Notes: generated by a model not told the origin, from the sequence alone. A DNA stretch of 64,000 nt from CAIUGU01 sp965279735 (GCA_965279735.1 OZ257260.1:3162001-3226000), one strand, 5' to 3'; numbered from the stretch's first letter, positions 17,236-26,295 are shown. Translations and numbers: made by a program.

Positions 17236-17775
17236 ATGCGCAATTTCATTCTGGCTTCAGTTCTCTCGCTTCTCGGCTGTGCTTCTGCCCAGGCCGCGGA
17301 TAACGGTTTCTATCTCGGCGGCAGTGTCGGCCGCTCCAACATCCAGCTGGAAGAACAGTCCCTGAAGTTCGATGGCGACGATACGGCGTGGAAAATCATC
17401 GCCGGCTTCCGCCCGCTCGACTGGCTGGGCGTTGAAGTGAACTACGTTGATTTCGGCAAGCCGGATGATTCAATCGGAGTCGCGAGACTCGAAGCTGAGA
17501 GCAAGGGTGTTTCGGCATTCGCTCTTGGATTCCTGGCTGTCGGGCCCGTTGATCTTTTCATCAAGGGCGGCCTCATCAACTGGGACGCGACGATTCGCTC
17601 GCCTTCACTCCCCGCACTGTCGGTGGATGACGACGGAACCGATTTCGCTTACGGCGCCGGCGTGCAATTCCGCGTATGGAGCCTGAGTGTGCGCGGCGAA
17701 TACGAGGTGTTCGACATCGACGATCTCGATGATGCGAATCTGTTCTCGGTCGGCGTAACCTGGACGTTCCTGTAA
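17236..17775 (+). CDS. Outer-membrane beta-barrel protein (OmpA/OprF-like N-domain fold)
   Basis: 179 residues: a Sec signal peptide (RNFILASVLSLLGCASAQA, cleavage before ADNGFYLGG) and alternating amphipathic strands with aromatic girdle residues (WKIIAGFRPLDWLGVEVNYVDF), ending in an aromatic C-terminal residue (VTWTFL) as expected for BAM recognition. It fits the eight-stranded OMP_b-brl families; function unknown. The ATG at 17236 has a GGAGG ribosome site 6 bp upstream; the GTG at 17230 in the same frame is too close to that site. Confidence 0.8.
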   Translation: MRNFILASVLSLLGCASAQAADNGFYLGGSVGRSNIQLEEQSLKFDGDDTAWKIIAGFRPLDWLGVEVNYVDFGKPDDSIGVARLEAESKGVSAFALGFLAVGPVDLFIKGGLINWDATIRSPSLPALSVDDDGTDFAYGAGVQFRVWSLSVRGEYEVFDIDDLDDANLFSVGVTWTFL

Positions 17776-17933
17776 GGGACTTTCAGAGGGCGTTCCGGAA
17801 GTTCCGGGCTCATGACAATTCGTCACAGTTCATTGCGAAAAATTCATCAAACTTTTTCTGCACGGACCCGGATTTTCCGGAACTTCGAAACTCCGCATCC
17901 GGTCTGAACCAGCGAGCATCTGAGAAGGTGCTT

Positions 17934-17961
17934 TTGCCCGCGACCCTCCCTGAGCGGGCAA
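17934..17961 (-). terminator. Hairpin between the convergent beta-barrel and engB genes
   Basis: A perfect 8-bp stem TTGCCCGC / GCGGGCAA with a 12-nt loop lies 28 bp past the engB stop. There is no T-run downstream on either strand, so it may be a Rho-independent terminator of weak type or only an mRNA end-stabilising hairpin. Confidence 0.4.
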
Positions 17962-17988
17962 TACTAAGCCGGTCATCCCCATGCCGGA

Positions 17989-18639
17989 CTAGTCTGCCCC
18001 GGTGGTCTGAACAAGATCGCCGGGGTTCTTTTTATCCTCCGGGTCATCGTGCAGTTCGCGGGACAGCATGGCGTTCAGCCACGCCCGCGCCTCATCCACG
18101 CCGGCCTTGGTGATTGAAGAGAACAGCTGCGCGGTGACGATTCCGCCCGCTTCCGCCTGTACCTGCTTCAAAGTCCGCAAACCCTCGTCACGATTCAGCT
18201 TGTCGGCTTTGGTAATGATCAGGTGCGCAGGGATGTCCCGCGCCTTGGCCCATTCCAGCATCTGCCAGTCGAGATCCTTGAGTGGCCGCCGGGCATCCAT
18301 GATGACCCCAATGCCGGCCAGGGACTGACGGGCAGCAAAGTAGCGCGTCATCAGTTCCCTCCAGTGCTCCTGGATCCGGGCCGGTACCTTGGCGAAACCA
18401 TATCCCGGCAGGTCGACCAGCCTTCGGGAGGGCTCTATCTCGAAAAAGTTGATCTGCTGCGTGAGCCCGGGCGTCTTGCTGATCCTTGCCAGCCCACGAC
18501 GACCCATCAGGGTATTCAACGCGCTCGATTTGCCGGAATTGGACCGGCCCACGAGGGCGACCTCGGTGCCCACGTCTTCGGGAAACTGTCCCGGCTGCCA
18601 TGCCCCCAGCATGAATTTAACGTGTGGATACTGGGACAT
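17989..18639 (-). CDS. engB: Ribosome biogenesis GTPase EngB (YihA/YsxC)
   Basis: 216 residues of the TRAFAC GTPase EngB, needed for 50S subunit assembly. G1 is GRSNSGKSS (31-39), G3 DLPGYGFAKVP, G4 ITKADKL and G5 SSITK, with the family-typical TPGLTQQINFFE switch I. The start at 18639 is set by an AGGAG ribosome site 5 bp upstream and by the family N-terminus; the reading frame stays open far upstream without homology. Convergent with the beta-barrel gene, divergent from cytochrome c4. Confidence 0.94.
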   Translation of the reverse strand: MSQYPHVKFMLGAWQPGQFPEDVGTEVALVGRSNSGKSSALNTLMGRRGLARISKTPGLTQQINFFEIEPSRRLVDLPGYGFAKVPARIQEHWRELMTRYFAARQSLAGIGVIMDARRPLKDLDWQMLEWAKARDIPAHLIITKADKLNRDEGLRTLKQVQAEAGGIVTAQLFSSITKAGVDEARAWLNAMLSRELHDDPEDKKNPGDLVQTTGAD

Positions 18640-18780
18640 AAGGGCTCCTGAGTGAGGCCGGACTGCTGGCCTTGGGCCGCGGTCGTTAGTGTACAATTCC
18701 GCGCTCTTGCGCCGGACCCGGCCGTTCCCGAACGCGGAACCTGGGCAGTCTGGCACCGGATTTTCAGGGAGTTGCTTACG

Positions 18781-19392
18781 ATGAATCTGAAGTTGATAGC
18801 CGTTCTTGCGACCTTCGGCCTTGCCCAGGCCGCCTTCGCACAGGGCGAAACGGGATCGGCAGAAGCGGGTCAGGCGAAAGCGGCGACCTGTGTAGCCTGC
18901 CACGGGCTCGATGGCAATAGCGCCAACCCGGAATGGCCCAGCCTTGCCGGGCAGCACGCCGAGTACATCGTGAAGCAGCTCAAAGCTTTCAAGGGGGGCG
19001 CCCGGACCAACGTGCTGATGGCACCGATGGCCGCCACTCTTTCCGACCAGGACATGCTGGACCTGGGCGCCTACTTCGCATCGAAGCAGGGCAAGGGCCT
19101 GGAAGCCGATGCCGCCAAGGTTGCGCTTGGCCAGAAGGTCTACCGCGGCGGCGACAAGAAAAGTGAACTCACGGCCTGCATCGCCTGTCATGGTCCTTCG
19201 GGTAGCGGCAATCCGGCAGCGCTGTATCCGGCCCTCAAGGGCCAGCACGCTACTTATGTCGCAGCCCAGCTGCGTGCTTACAAGCGGGGCGAAAGGGCGA
19301 CCGACCAGAACCAGATGATGAGAAATGTCGCCGCAGTGCTGACCGACGAGCAGATCGATGCACTCGCCTCCTACGTCCAGGGTTTACGTTAA
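18781..19392 (+). CDS. Dihaem cytochrome c4
   Basis: 203 residues: a Sec signal peptide (NLKLIAVLATFGLAQAAFA) followed by two homologous cytochrome c domains with haem sites CVACH (37-41) and CIACH (133-137), and distal Met ligands in the MAPMAATLSD and NQMMRNVAAVLTDEQ segments. Cytochrome c4 is a periplasmic electron carrier to terminal oxidases. The engB-cytochrome c4-dsbA order is common in gammaproteobacteria. A GGGAG site precedes the ATG. Confidence 0.93.
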   Translation: MNLKLIAVLATFGLAQAAFAQGETGSAEAGQAKAATCVACHGLDGNSANPEWPSLAGQHAEYIVKQLKAFKGGARTNVLMAPMAATLSDQDMLDLGAYFASKQGKGLEADAAKVALGQKVYRGGDKKSELTACIACHGPSGSGNPAALYPALKGQHATYVAAQLRAYKRGERATDQNQMMRNVAAVLTDEQIDALASYVQGLR

Positions 19393-19404
19393 AGGATCGC
19401 ATCC

Positions 19405-20289
19405 ATGAATCAGGGCATGAAGCAGATCGTCGCGTTGCTGGCCACCGGTGTACTGGTGTTCGTGGCTGCCTGCTCACCAGAGCAGCCTGCTGTACCTGAA
19501 ACTCCCCCGGCTCCAGCCGCTGAAGCTCCTGTGGCACCGGCCGCGACTCCCGAAGCGCCTCCTCAAGCCTCCGCAATTCCGACAACGCCAGCCGAAATCG
19601 CAACTGCCGCGGAAATCAGCGAGGTTGACGATCAGGAAGAGGCTGTCGGCGAATCCCCTGCTGCCGCTGGAACATTGCAGCTGCGCGATCTTTCACCCAT
19701 TCCGAACGCGCAGGCCGCGGCTGCACGCTTCCAGCAGGGCGTGAACTACAGCCCTCTGGTTCCCGCCCAACCCACCAGCGTTTCGCCCGGCCAGGTCGAA
19801 GCGGTGGAAGTTTTCTGGTACGGCTGCCCGCACTGCTTCGCGCTCGATCCTTCGATCGAGAGCTGGCGGAAATCAGGCAAGGCTGCATACGTGCAGTTCC
19901 TGCGCGTTCCCGCAATGTGGAATGACACGCTGAAGGTTCACGCCCGTCTCTTCTACACGGTCGAATCACTGGGCAAGCTCGAAGAGCTGCACACCCTGAT
20001 CTTCCGTGAGATCAACGTGAACGGTAACCAGCTCAATACGACCGACAAGATCGTCTCCTTCCTGAAGCAGCATGGCGTCACTGCAGACGAGTACCAGAAG
20101 GCGTCCACGTCTTTTGCGGTCGAATCGAAGCTGCGCCGGGCGGACGAACTCAATCGTCGTTACAAGGTGCAGGGCGTGCCGCTGATGGTCATCAACGGCA
20201 AGTACACCGCTGACGTTGGCTCCGCCGGCGGCAATCAGCAGCTGCTCCAGGTCGTCGATGAACTCGCTGCCCGCGAGCGCGGTACCTGA
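19405..20289 (+). CDS. dsbA: DsbA-family thiol:disulfide oxidoreductase, predicted lipoprotein
   Basis: Introduces disulfides into exported proteins. 294 residues: a signal with lipobox LVFVAAC (lipidated Cys23), a Pro/Ala/Glu-rich linker of about 65 residues, then a DsbA thioredoxin fold (about 95-290) with active site CPHC (141-144) and the cis-Pro loop GVPLMVING. Most DsbA proteins are soluble; here the lipobox and linker suggest a membrane-tethered enzyme, as in Neisseria. It starts 12 bp after cytochrome c4 and is followed by a hairpin. Whether Cys23 is really lipidated is inferred. Confidence 0.9.
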   Translation: MNQGMKQIVALLATGVLVFVAACSPEQPAVPETPPAPAAEAPVAPAATPEAPPQASAIPTTPAEIATAAEISEVDDQEEAVGESPAAAGTLQLRDLSPIPNAQAAAARFQQGVNYSPLVPAQPTSVSPGQVEAVEVFWYGCPHCFALDPSIESWRKSGKAAYVQFLRVPAMWNDTLKVHARLFYTVESLGKLEELHTLIFREINVNGNQLNTTDKIVSFLKQHGVTADEYQKASTSFAVESKLRRADELNRRYKVQGVPLMVINGKYTADVGSAGGNQQLLQVVDELAARERGT

Positions 20290-20305
20290 CCTCACTGTGT
20301 TGAAA

Positions 20306-20332
20306 CCCGCCACTTTGTCCTGAAGTGGCGGG
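20306..20332 (+). terminator. Hairpin after dsbA
   Basis: A perfect 10-bp stem CCCGCCACTT / AAGTGGCGGG with a 7-nt loop lies 17 bp past the dsbA stop. No T-run follows, but it is the obvious 3' end signal before the NYN gene. Confidence 0.5.
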
Positions 20333-20410
20333 TAGCGCCTCAAGCGCTGCCTCGATCGATGCTTCTGGTTCCGCCCGGAACCAGCCTCCCTACCGCTGGA
20401 CGGAAACTCC

Positions 20411-21232
20411 ATGCCACATCCCACAACCAACATGGCGCTGTTCTGCGATTTCGAGAACGTTGCGCTCGGCGTCCGCGATGCCAAGTACGCCAAATTCGAT
20501 ATCGACCGCGTGCTGGAACGGCTGCTGCTGAAGGGCAGCATCGTCGTCAAGAAGGCGTACTGCGACTGGGAACGCTACAAGGAATTCAAGGCTTCGATGC
20601 ACGAGGCATCGTTTGAAATGATCGAGATCCCGCACCTGCGCATCTCGGGCAAGAACTCTGCGGACATCCGGCTGGTCGTCGATGCGCTCGATCTCTGCTA
20701 CACGAAAGCCCACGTCGACACCTTCGTGATCATCAGTGGCGATTCGGATTTTTCGCCGCTGGTCAGCAAGCTGCGCGAGAACAACAAGGCGGTGATCGGG
20801 CTCGGGGTCAAGAGCTCGACCTCGGACCTGCTGATCGCCAACTGCGACGAATTCATTTTCTATGACGATCTCGTGCGGCAGGATGAAACCAAGCAGCGTT
20901 CGCGCCGCAGACAATCCGCCCGCAAGCCGGCCGCGGAAGCCCAGAAGGACGCGCCCAAGAGCGATGAAGACCGGAAGCAGCAGGCTTTCGACCTGGTGAT
21001 GGACACGATCGAGGCGCTGGCGGAAGAGCGCGATCAGGACGAAAAGATCTGGGGCTCGATGATCAAGCAGACACTGAAGCGCCGGAATCCCGGCTTCAAC
21101 GAAAGCTACTATGGTTTCCGCACGTTCAGCGACCTGCTTGAGGAAGCCCAGTCACGTCGTCTACTGACGCTTGAAGCCGACCAGAAGTCCGGTGGCTACA
21201 TCGTTCGTGGTCACGCGCGGACGGACGACTGA
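20411..21232 (+). CDS. NYN-domain putative ribonuclease with C-terminal LOTUS/OST-HTH domain
   Basis: 273 residues. The NYN (PIN-like) nuclease domain (about 5-155) has the conserved acidic set: Asp13 in FCDFENVALG, the Asp in SGKNSADIRLVVDAL, and the Asp pair in IISGDSDFSPLV. A basic, low-complexity linker (RSRRRQSARK) leads to a LOTUS/OST-HTH domain (about 190-265, WGSMIKQTLKRRNPGFNESY...GFRTFSDLL), a fold that binds RNA, including G-quadruplexes. The architecture matches LabA/DUF88-type proteins and MARF1. Probable soluble RNase; target unknown. Confidence 0.85.
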   Translation: MPHPTTNMALFCDFENVALGVRDAKYAKFDIDRVLERLLLKGSIVVKKAYCDWERYKEFKASMHEASFEMIEIPHLRISGKNSADIRLVVDALDLCYTKAHVDTFVIISGDSDFSPLVSKLRENNKAVIGLGVKSSTSDLLIANCDEFIFYDDLVRQDETKQRSRRRQSARKPAAEAQKDAPKSDEDRKQQAFDLVMDTIEALAEERDQDEKIWGSMIKQTLKRRNPGFNESYYGFRTFSDLLEEAQSRRLLTLEADQKSGGYIVRGHARTDD

Positions 21233-21248
21233 TTCGTAACGCGTAGAT

Positions 21249-22220
21249 CTAGCGCGGCAGCCTGAAATCGTTGATCGTCGGATAGTGATCGGAGCCGACA
21301 TGCGGGCCTGTTCTGACATCGATCACTTCGATGTCCCTGGACGCAAGACACTGATCGATGCGTATTCCGGCTTTTCCCAGTGGCGCAGGCCACGTGGGAA
21401 GCCATCCTTTGCCACGCGCGCAGTCAACGGATCCCGACTGGTCCAGCATCCGGATGAAGTGTCCGGACCATGATGTGACGTTGAAGTCGCCAATCGCAAT
21501 GTGGGCGCCGTCGATGCCGGCGAGTAGACGGGCCAGGCCATCGAGCTCAGCGTCGCGTAAACGGGAAGTCCTCTCGCTGAGCGGCCAATGCAGATCGACA
21601 CCAACTAGCGTCAGGTCAGTTCCGTTGACGCTGAGGACCACCTTTGCTGCAGACCTTCCACCGGGAGCCAGCTCTACGGCACTCTCCTCGCGGATCGGCC
21701 ATCGACTGAGCACGGAAGCACCGTTGGATCGGTGGACTGCCTTTGTGAACACGTAAGGGAATCCGCCCAGTCTGCTGGCCAGCGCCTGCACCTTATCTGC
21801 AGGAAGCTCCTGGAGCACCATCACGCTTGCTCCGCTTCCCGCGAGGAACTCTTCAATATCGCCCGTTCCGTCGTTGCCGAACTCGACGTTCAGGCTCACC
21901 ACTCGCAGTTCCAGGCCGTTTGCTGTAACGGAGGGACCCGCTTGAATAATTGTCGCTGCCACGGCAAAGCCGTTCACGACAGCTCCGGTCAAGGAGAAAA
22001 ATGCCAGCCGCCAATGCCGTCGGAAGATCAAAGCGGCGGAACAAGCTGCGAGGAGCACGCAGTACTGAATCCTGAAATGAGCAAAAAGGTCGAACGGCCA
22101 CCACACGGTGTCGAGGAGCGCGAGCACTGTCGCGGTCCAGAGGACGAAAACCGGAACAACCAGGAAAAAGGTGACGTAGCTGCGACTGCGGGCCAGTCCC
22201 CCATGACTTTCATCCGGCAT
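21249..22220 (-). CDS. Membrane-anchored endonuclease/exonuclease/phosphatase-family protein
   Basis: 323 residues: three N-terminal hydrophobic segments (FFLVVPVFVLWTATVLAL; an IQYCVLLAACSAALIF helix; a GAVVNGFAVAATII helix), then an EEP domain (about 105-320) with VVSLNVEFGN, VLQELP (metal Glu), VGVDLHWPL, IAIGDFNVTSWS and the terminal SDHYPTINDF His-Asp. This is the VanJ/YafD-like membrane EEP type, which may dephosphorylate lipid carriers or cleave nucleic acid. It follows the Ig-like lipoprotein gene on the same strand with a 185-bp gap. Confidence 0.85.
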   Translation of the reverse strand: MPDESHGGLARSRSYVTFFLVVPVFVLWTATVLALLDTVWWPFDLFAHFRIQYCVLLAACSAALIFRRHWRLAFFSLTGAVVNGFAVAATIIQAGPSVTANGLELRVVSLNVEFGNDGTGDIEEFLAGSGASVMVLQELPADKVQALASRLGGFPYVFTKAVHRSNGASVLSRWPIREESAVELAPGGRSAAKVVLSVNGTDLTLVGVDLHWPLSERTSRLRDAELDGLARLLAGIDGAHIAIGDFNVTSWSGHFIRMLDQSGSVDCARGKGWLPTWPAPLGKAGIRIDQCLASRDIEVIDVRTGPHVGSDHYPTINDFRLPR

Positions 22221-22405
22221 GTGATGCGCGGGAACCAGGATGCATGTGGGAGGGACTGCAGGGGTCGGGATTCATCCGGACTCGGCTTTCAGGCGGCCTG
22301 TGCAAGCCTTGAATGATGACCTTGCATTCAGACGCTGTCGAGTTCGGTGTGGCTGAACGCGGCCATGCTGTGCCGCGCCGGTTTCATCCGCAGCCCATTC
22401 CGCAA

Positions 22406-23983
22406 TCAGGAAATCGTCTTGCTGGCCACGTTCGAGAGGTCGCTTTCCACACCGTTCGATATGGCCTTCACGGCGAAGTACCAGGTCGCTGGCGCCAGAT
22501 TGGCCACCACATAGGTCGATACGCTGGCGTTGCTGATATCGACACTCTGTGTAAGCGCCCCTGCGCTGGTTCCGTAGTAGATCCGGTAACCGCTCAGCGC
22601 CGTCAGCTGCGTGCCGTCGGTATTCTGCGTAGGTGCTTCCCAGGACAGGGTCACGCTGCCATTCGCCACCTGCGTCACCGTGATCGCGAACGTGCTGAGC
22701 GCAGTGCTCGTTTTGCCGTCGCTGACGGAGATGACGATTCCCGAGAAAGTGCCGGCATTGCCCGCCGCTGGCGTACCCGACAGCTTTCCATTCGTAGTGC
22801 TGAACGTCGCCCAGCTCGGCTTGTTGGCAATGCTGAAAGTCAGTGTGTCGCCGTCCGCATCGCTCGAGGCCGGTGTGAAAGAGTAGCTGCTGCCGACATT
22901 GAGAGATGTCGCTGGTGAACCGGAGATGACAGGCGCGCGGTTTGCCGCACCTGTGACGGTCAGCGTGAATGCAGCAAGGGCAGTGCTCGTCTTGCCGTCA
23001 CTCACACTGACCACGATGCCTGAATGCACTGCCGCGGTATTCGGTGTGCCAGACAGGCGACCCGTCGTCGTACTGAAGTTCGCCCAGCCTGGCTTGTTCG
23101 CGATCGAAAATCCCAGCGTATTGCCATCCGCATCGCTGGCAGTCGGCTGGAAGGTATAAGCGGTGCCTGCAACGACCGACGTCAGGGGCGTGCCTGAAAT
23201 GACCGGAGCACGGTTGGCTGCGGCCTGTACGGTGATGGTGAAAGCCGGCAGTGAAGCAGTCGTCGTACCATCGCTCACACTAATCCGGATCCCTGAGTGG
23301 GTAGCCGCTGCAGTCGGCGTGCCAGAAAGCCTTCCGCTGCTCGTGTTGAAGGTCGCCCAGGAAGGTTTGCTGGCAATGCTGAATGTCAGGGTATTGCCAT
23401 CGGCATCGCTCGACGCCGGCTGGAAACTGTAAGCGGCGCCCAGCGTCACTGCGGCGGCGGGCACACCCGCGATCACCGGGGCCCTGTTGCTGGTAGCAGG
23501 CGGCGGGGGACTGGTAGCGGCGGTCACCCGAATGGAGAAGGCCGGGAGCGAAGTGATCAAGACACCGTCGGAAACACTGATGACGATATTCGCAACAGTG
23601 CCTGCATCGCTGGTATCCGGAGTGCCGGCCAGGACACCTGTAGCAGTGTCAAAAGTGACCCACGTAGGTTCATTCTGGATGCTGAAGACCAGGATATCGC
23701 CGTCAGCATCGGCGGCTTGGGGGGCGAACTGGTAAACCGAGCCTGAAGCCACCGTGGTGCCAGGCGTTCCACTGAGGGTAGGGGCACGATTTTCCTGCGA
23801 GGTTGCCGGCGCAGCAGCTGCCGTATTGACTGGAGCCAACGCCGGAGCGTCACCGCCCTCGTCGTTGCAACCGCCGAGCGCCGTGGCGACGATGAGCACC
23901 AGAGCAGTGCAGATCCCGCTGCGCTTGGTTGCAGATGTTGGCCCAGTGGACAACCTCTCAAGCGCTTTTTTCCCGTCAGCCAT
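22406..23983 (-). CDS. Ig-like-repeat lipoprotein with C-terminal FN3 domain (adhesin-like), riboswitch-controlled
   Basis: About 525 residues. A signal ends in lipobox ALGGC, so it is a predicted lipoprotein. Four He_PIG/cadherin-type Ig-like repeats of about 95 residues follow, each with NRAPVISG, a calcium-type SDADGDTLTFSI motif, a KPSWATF strand and LSGTP...SGIVISVSDG. The last 95 residues are an FN3 domain (SVTLSWEAPTQNTDGTQL...YRIYYGTSAG). Such modules make surface adhesins or matrix proteins. The ATG at 23983 is preferred; a TTG at 24073 would lengthen the N-terminus by 30 residues. A GEMM-I riboswitch lies 160 bp upstream. It is a paralogue of the gene at 24388-26148. Confidence 0.8.
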   Translation of the reverse strand: MADGKKALERLSTGPTSATKRSGICTALVLIVATALGGCNDEGGDAPALAPVNTAAAAPATSQENRAPTLSGTPGTTVASGSVYQFAPQAADADGDILVFSIQNEPTWVTFDTATGVLAGTPDTSDAGTVANIVISVSDGVLITSLPAFSIRVTAATSPPPPATSNRAPVIAGVPAAAVTLGAAYSFQPASSDADGNTLTFSIASKPSWATFNTSSGRLSGTPTAAATHSGIRISVSDGTTTASLPAFTITVQAAANRAPVISGTPLTSVVAGTAYTFQPTASDADGNTLGFSIANKPGWANFSTTTGRLSGTPNTAAVHSGIVVSVSDGKTSTALAAFTLTVTGAANRAPVISGSPATSLNVGSSYSFTPASSDADGDTLTFSIANKPSWATFSTTNGKLSGTPAAGNAGTFSGIVISVSDGKTSTALSTFAITVTQVANGSVTLSWEAPTQNTDGTQLTALSGYRIYYGTSAGALTQSVDISNASVSTYVVANLAPATWYFAVKAISNGVESDLSNVASKTIS

Positions 23984-24139
23984 TCCTGCAACCCCATTCG
24001 GCAATTCTTCGCCGCCATCCCGGCAGACCTTGCTGTCGCATACGACAGGCCTCTGACTGCTGGAGGGCAGCAAGACTCCGGAGATTGGGCAGGGCAGGAA
24101 GGATGAGACAGGTTGACGACCAGAGGCCGCGCAAGCGGT

Positions 24140-24230
24140 CTCTTTGCCGGCAACCCCGCTATCCTAGGCCCGAGAGCCCGTAGACCGGAGGCTTTGCGTC
24201 CCCGCCTTTCGACGGGTTTGCCCTTAAGCA
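24140..24230 (-). ncRNA. c-di-GMP-I (GEMM-I) riboswitch 1, canonical
   Basis: Read on the minus strand, the aptamer has every hallmark: AAGGGCAAACC, a P2 stem CCCGTC/GGCGGG closed by a GAAA GNRA loop, the invariant GGGGACGCAAAGCCTCCGG, a variable P3 and the closing AGCGGGGTTGCCGG. With Vibrio cholerae Vc2 numbering, the ligand-contact residues G20 (middle G of GGG), A47 and the C of GTTGCC appear intact. A hairpin AGAGACCGC/GCGGCCTCT (24122-24143) follows at once and may be the expression platform. It leads into the Ig-repeat lipoprotein gene. Confidence 0.92.
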
Positions 24231-24387
24231 CGTGGCGAGTAAACCGGACCATTGCAATGTTTGCAATAGTCTTTTCCCGCCGACATCCACGGCGCCGCTG
24301 CTTCACATAACCGGGGCAGCAGCGGGTTCCGTAAAGTGGCTTGCTAGAAATTACTTCAAGTGCAAGCCACATCCACTCATCGTTACA

Positions 24388-26148
24388 TCAATTAACGGCT
24401 TTGGAAGCCATGTTCGACAGATCGCTTTCCACACCGGCCACACTTTTCGCCTTCACTGCGAAATACCAGGTCCCGGGCGAAAGATTGCTGATGACGTACG
24501 TAGAAATACTGGCATTGGTGACATCGACTGTCTGCGTCAGCGCAGCCGAGTTGGTGCCGTAGTAAATCCGGTAGCTGGCCAGATTGGTCAACTGGGTTCC
24601 GTCCGTATTCTGAGTGGGTGCAGTCCAGGTCAACGTGACACTCCCCGTCGACACCTGGGTCACGGCGATGGCGAAGGCGCCCAGCGAGGTGCTTGTCTTG
24701 CCATCGCTGACCGAGATCACGATACCCGAGTATGTACCGACATTCGCTGCAGCCGGAGTTCCAGAAAGCTGTCCGGTTGTCGTATTGAATGCCGCCCACG
24801 CCGGCTTGTTGGCAATGCTGAACGTCAACGTGTCGCCGTTGGCATCGCTCGCAACAGGTTTAAAGAGATATGCACTACCCACGTTCAGTGCGGTGGCAGG
24901 CGAGCCTGAAATCTTCGGCGCACTGTTCGCAGCTCCCGTCACTGTGATCGAGAAGGCGGGCAGCGACGTCGTCACCTTGCCATCGCTCACGCTGATGACG
25001 ATGCCCGAATGGGTGGCTGCGGCAGTCGGCGTTCCCGACAGCAGACCGGTGCTCGTGTTGAAACTCGCCCATGCAGGCTTGTTGGCGATCGTGAAGCCGA
25101 GCGTATTCCCATCAGGATCGCTGGCAGTGGGCTTGAATGCGTAGGCAGTTCCGGCTGCCACCGTTGTGGCAGACGTACCGGAAATGACTGGTGCGCGGTT
25201 GGCAGTGCCAGGAGCAGTTGCCTGGATGGTAAACGCGGGGAGCGAAGTCGTTGCCTTGCCGTCACTTACGCTGATGACAATGCCGGCCCAGGTTCCGGCG
25301 GCGGTGGGAGTTCCCACCATTAACCCGGTCGACACATTCACCGATGACCAACTCGGCCCGTTTTTGACGCTGAAAGTCAGCTTGTCGCCGTCAGCATCGC
25401 TGGACACCGGGAGGAACCGATACGCTGTGCCGGCCGATATGGAAGTCACTGGAGAACCACTTATCGTCGGAGCACGATTGGTGGCGCCCGTGGCACTAAC
25501 CTGAATCGAGAAGGCTGGCAGTGAGGCACTCACCTTGCCATCGCTTACGGTCATCACGATGCCCGAGTGCGTCGCAGCCGTCGTGGGCGTACCGGTCAAA
25601 TAACCAGTGGCGGGATTCAAGGTCGCCCAGGCTGGCTTGTTCGCAACACTGAAGGTCAGGGTATCTCCATTGGCATCGCTGGCACTCGGCTTGAAGCCAT
25701 AGGCCGTGCCGACGGTCGCAGTCGTCGCCGGAAAGCCGGAAATGACTGGCGCTGCATTGGTCGTGGGAGTGGATGCCGATTTCACCGTGATGCGGAATGC
25801 AGGCAGGTATGCCATCGACCGTCGATCAGAAACGGCTATGACGATGCGATCCGTCGTCCCGACATTGCTCGACACAGGCGTCCCGCTCATCGTGCCCGTG
25901 GAGCGGTCGAATGACGCCCAACGTGGCAGACCGTAAATGCTGAAGTACAGGGTCCTGTTCTCGGGATCGACCGCTTGCGGGGTAAAGGTGTACTTCATTC
26001 CCGCAGTTGCTGTCGTCGACGGCGTGCCGCTGATGGCTGGCGGCTTGTTCGAATAACTTTTCTGCGCAAGCGCGCCTTGTGACACCAGTGAGGCGAGAAA
26101 CAGAAGCACGAGCGGCCACTGCTGCCTGAATTGGTTGATGCTGATCAT
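24388..26148 (-). CDS. Secreted Ig-like-repeat protein with C-terminal FN3 domain (adhesin-like), riboswitch-controlled
   Basis: 586 residues. A Sec signal peptide (VLLFLASLVSQGALA, cleaved before QKSYSN) has no lipobox, unlike its paralogue. Six Ig-like repeats follow, five of the SDADGDTLTFSI type and a first divergent one (AVDPENRTLYFSIYG), then an FN3 domain nearly identical in layout to that of the neighbour (SVTLTWTAPTQNTDGTQL...YYGTNSAAL). The ATG at 26148 has AGGAG 10 bp upstream. Two GEMM aptamers lie upstream (26296-26385, 26668-26760). Expected role: extracellular adhesion or matrix, switched by cyclic dinucleotide. Confidence 0.82.
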   Translation of the reverse strand: MISINQFRQQWPLVLLFLASLVSQGALAQKSYSNKPPAISGTPSTTATAGMKYTFTPQAVDPENRTLYFSIYGLPRWASFDRSTGTMSGTPVSSNVGTTDRIVIAVSDRRSMAYLPAFRITVKSASTPTTNAAPVISGFPATTATVGTAYGFKPSASDANGDTLTFSVANKPAWATLNPATGYLTGTPTTAATHSGIVMTVSDGKVSASLPAFSIQVSATGATNRAPTISGSPVTSISAGTAYRFLPVSSDADGDKLTFSVKNGPSWSSVNVSTGLMVGTPTAAGTWAGIVISVSDGKATTSLPAFTIQATAPGTANRAPVISGTSATTVAAGTAYAFKPTASDPDGNTLGFTIANKPAWASFNTSTGLLSGTPTAAATHSGIVISVSDGKVTTSLPAFSITVTGAANSAPKISGSPATALNVGSAYLFKPVASDANGDTLTFSIANKPAWAAFNTTTGQLSGTPAAANVGTYSGIVISVSDGKTSTSLGAFAIAVTQVSTGSVTLTWTAPTQNTDGTQLTNLASYRIYYGTNSAALTQTVDVTNASISTYVISNLSPGTWYFAVKAKSVAGVESDLSNMASKAVN

Positions 26149-26295
26149 GTGCTCGCGGCTCCTGAAGCTTTCGATGCGCTGAATTTCCCGCAAGCCACTC
26201 GATCTTCCATTTGCCGTACGGCACATGTGCCGACAGCATGTCGAGTACCGGATCGGCACTGGGATGTGGTTGACGTCGAAGAACGCTTGAATGTT

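Noticed and set aside
22600..26000. Regular repeats that could be taken for a CRISPR-like array
   Set aside because: The period (about 95 codons) and reading frame show that they are coding repeats of Ig-like domains.
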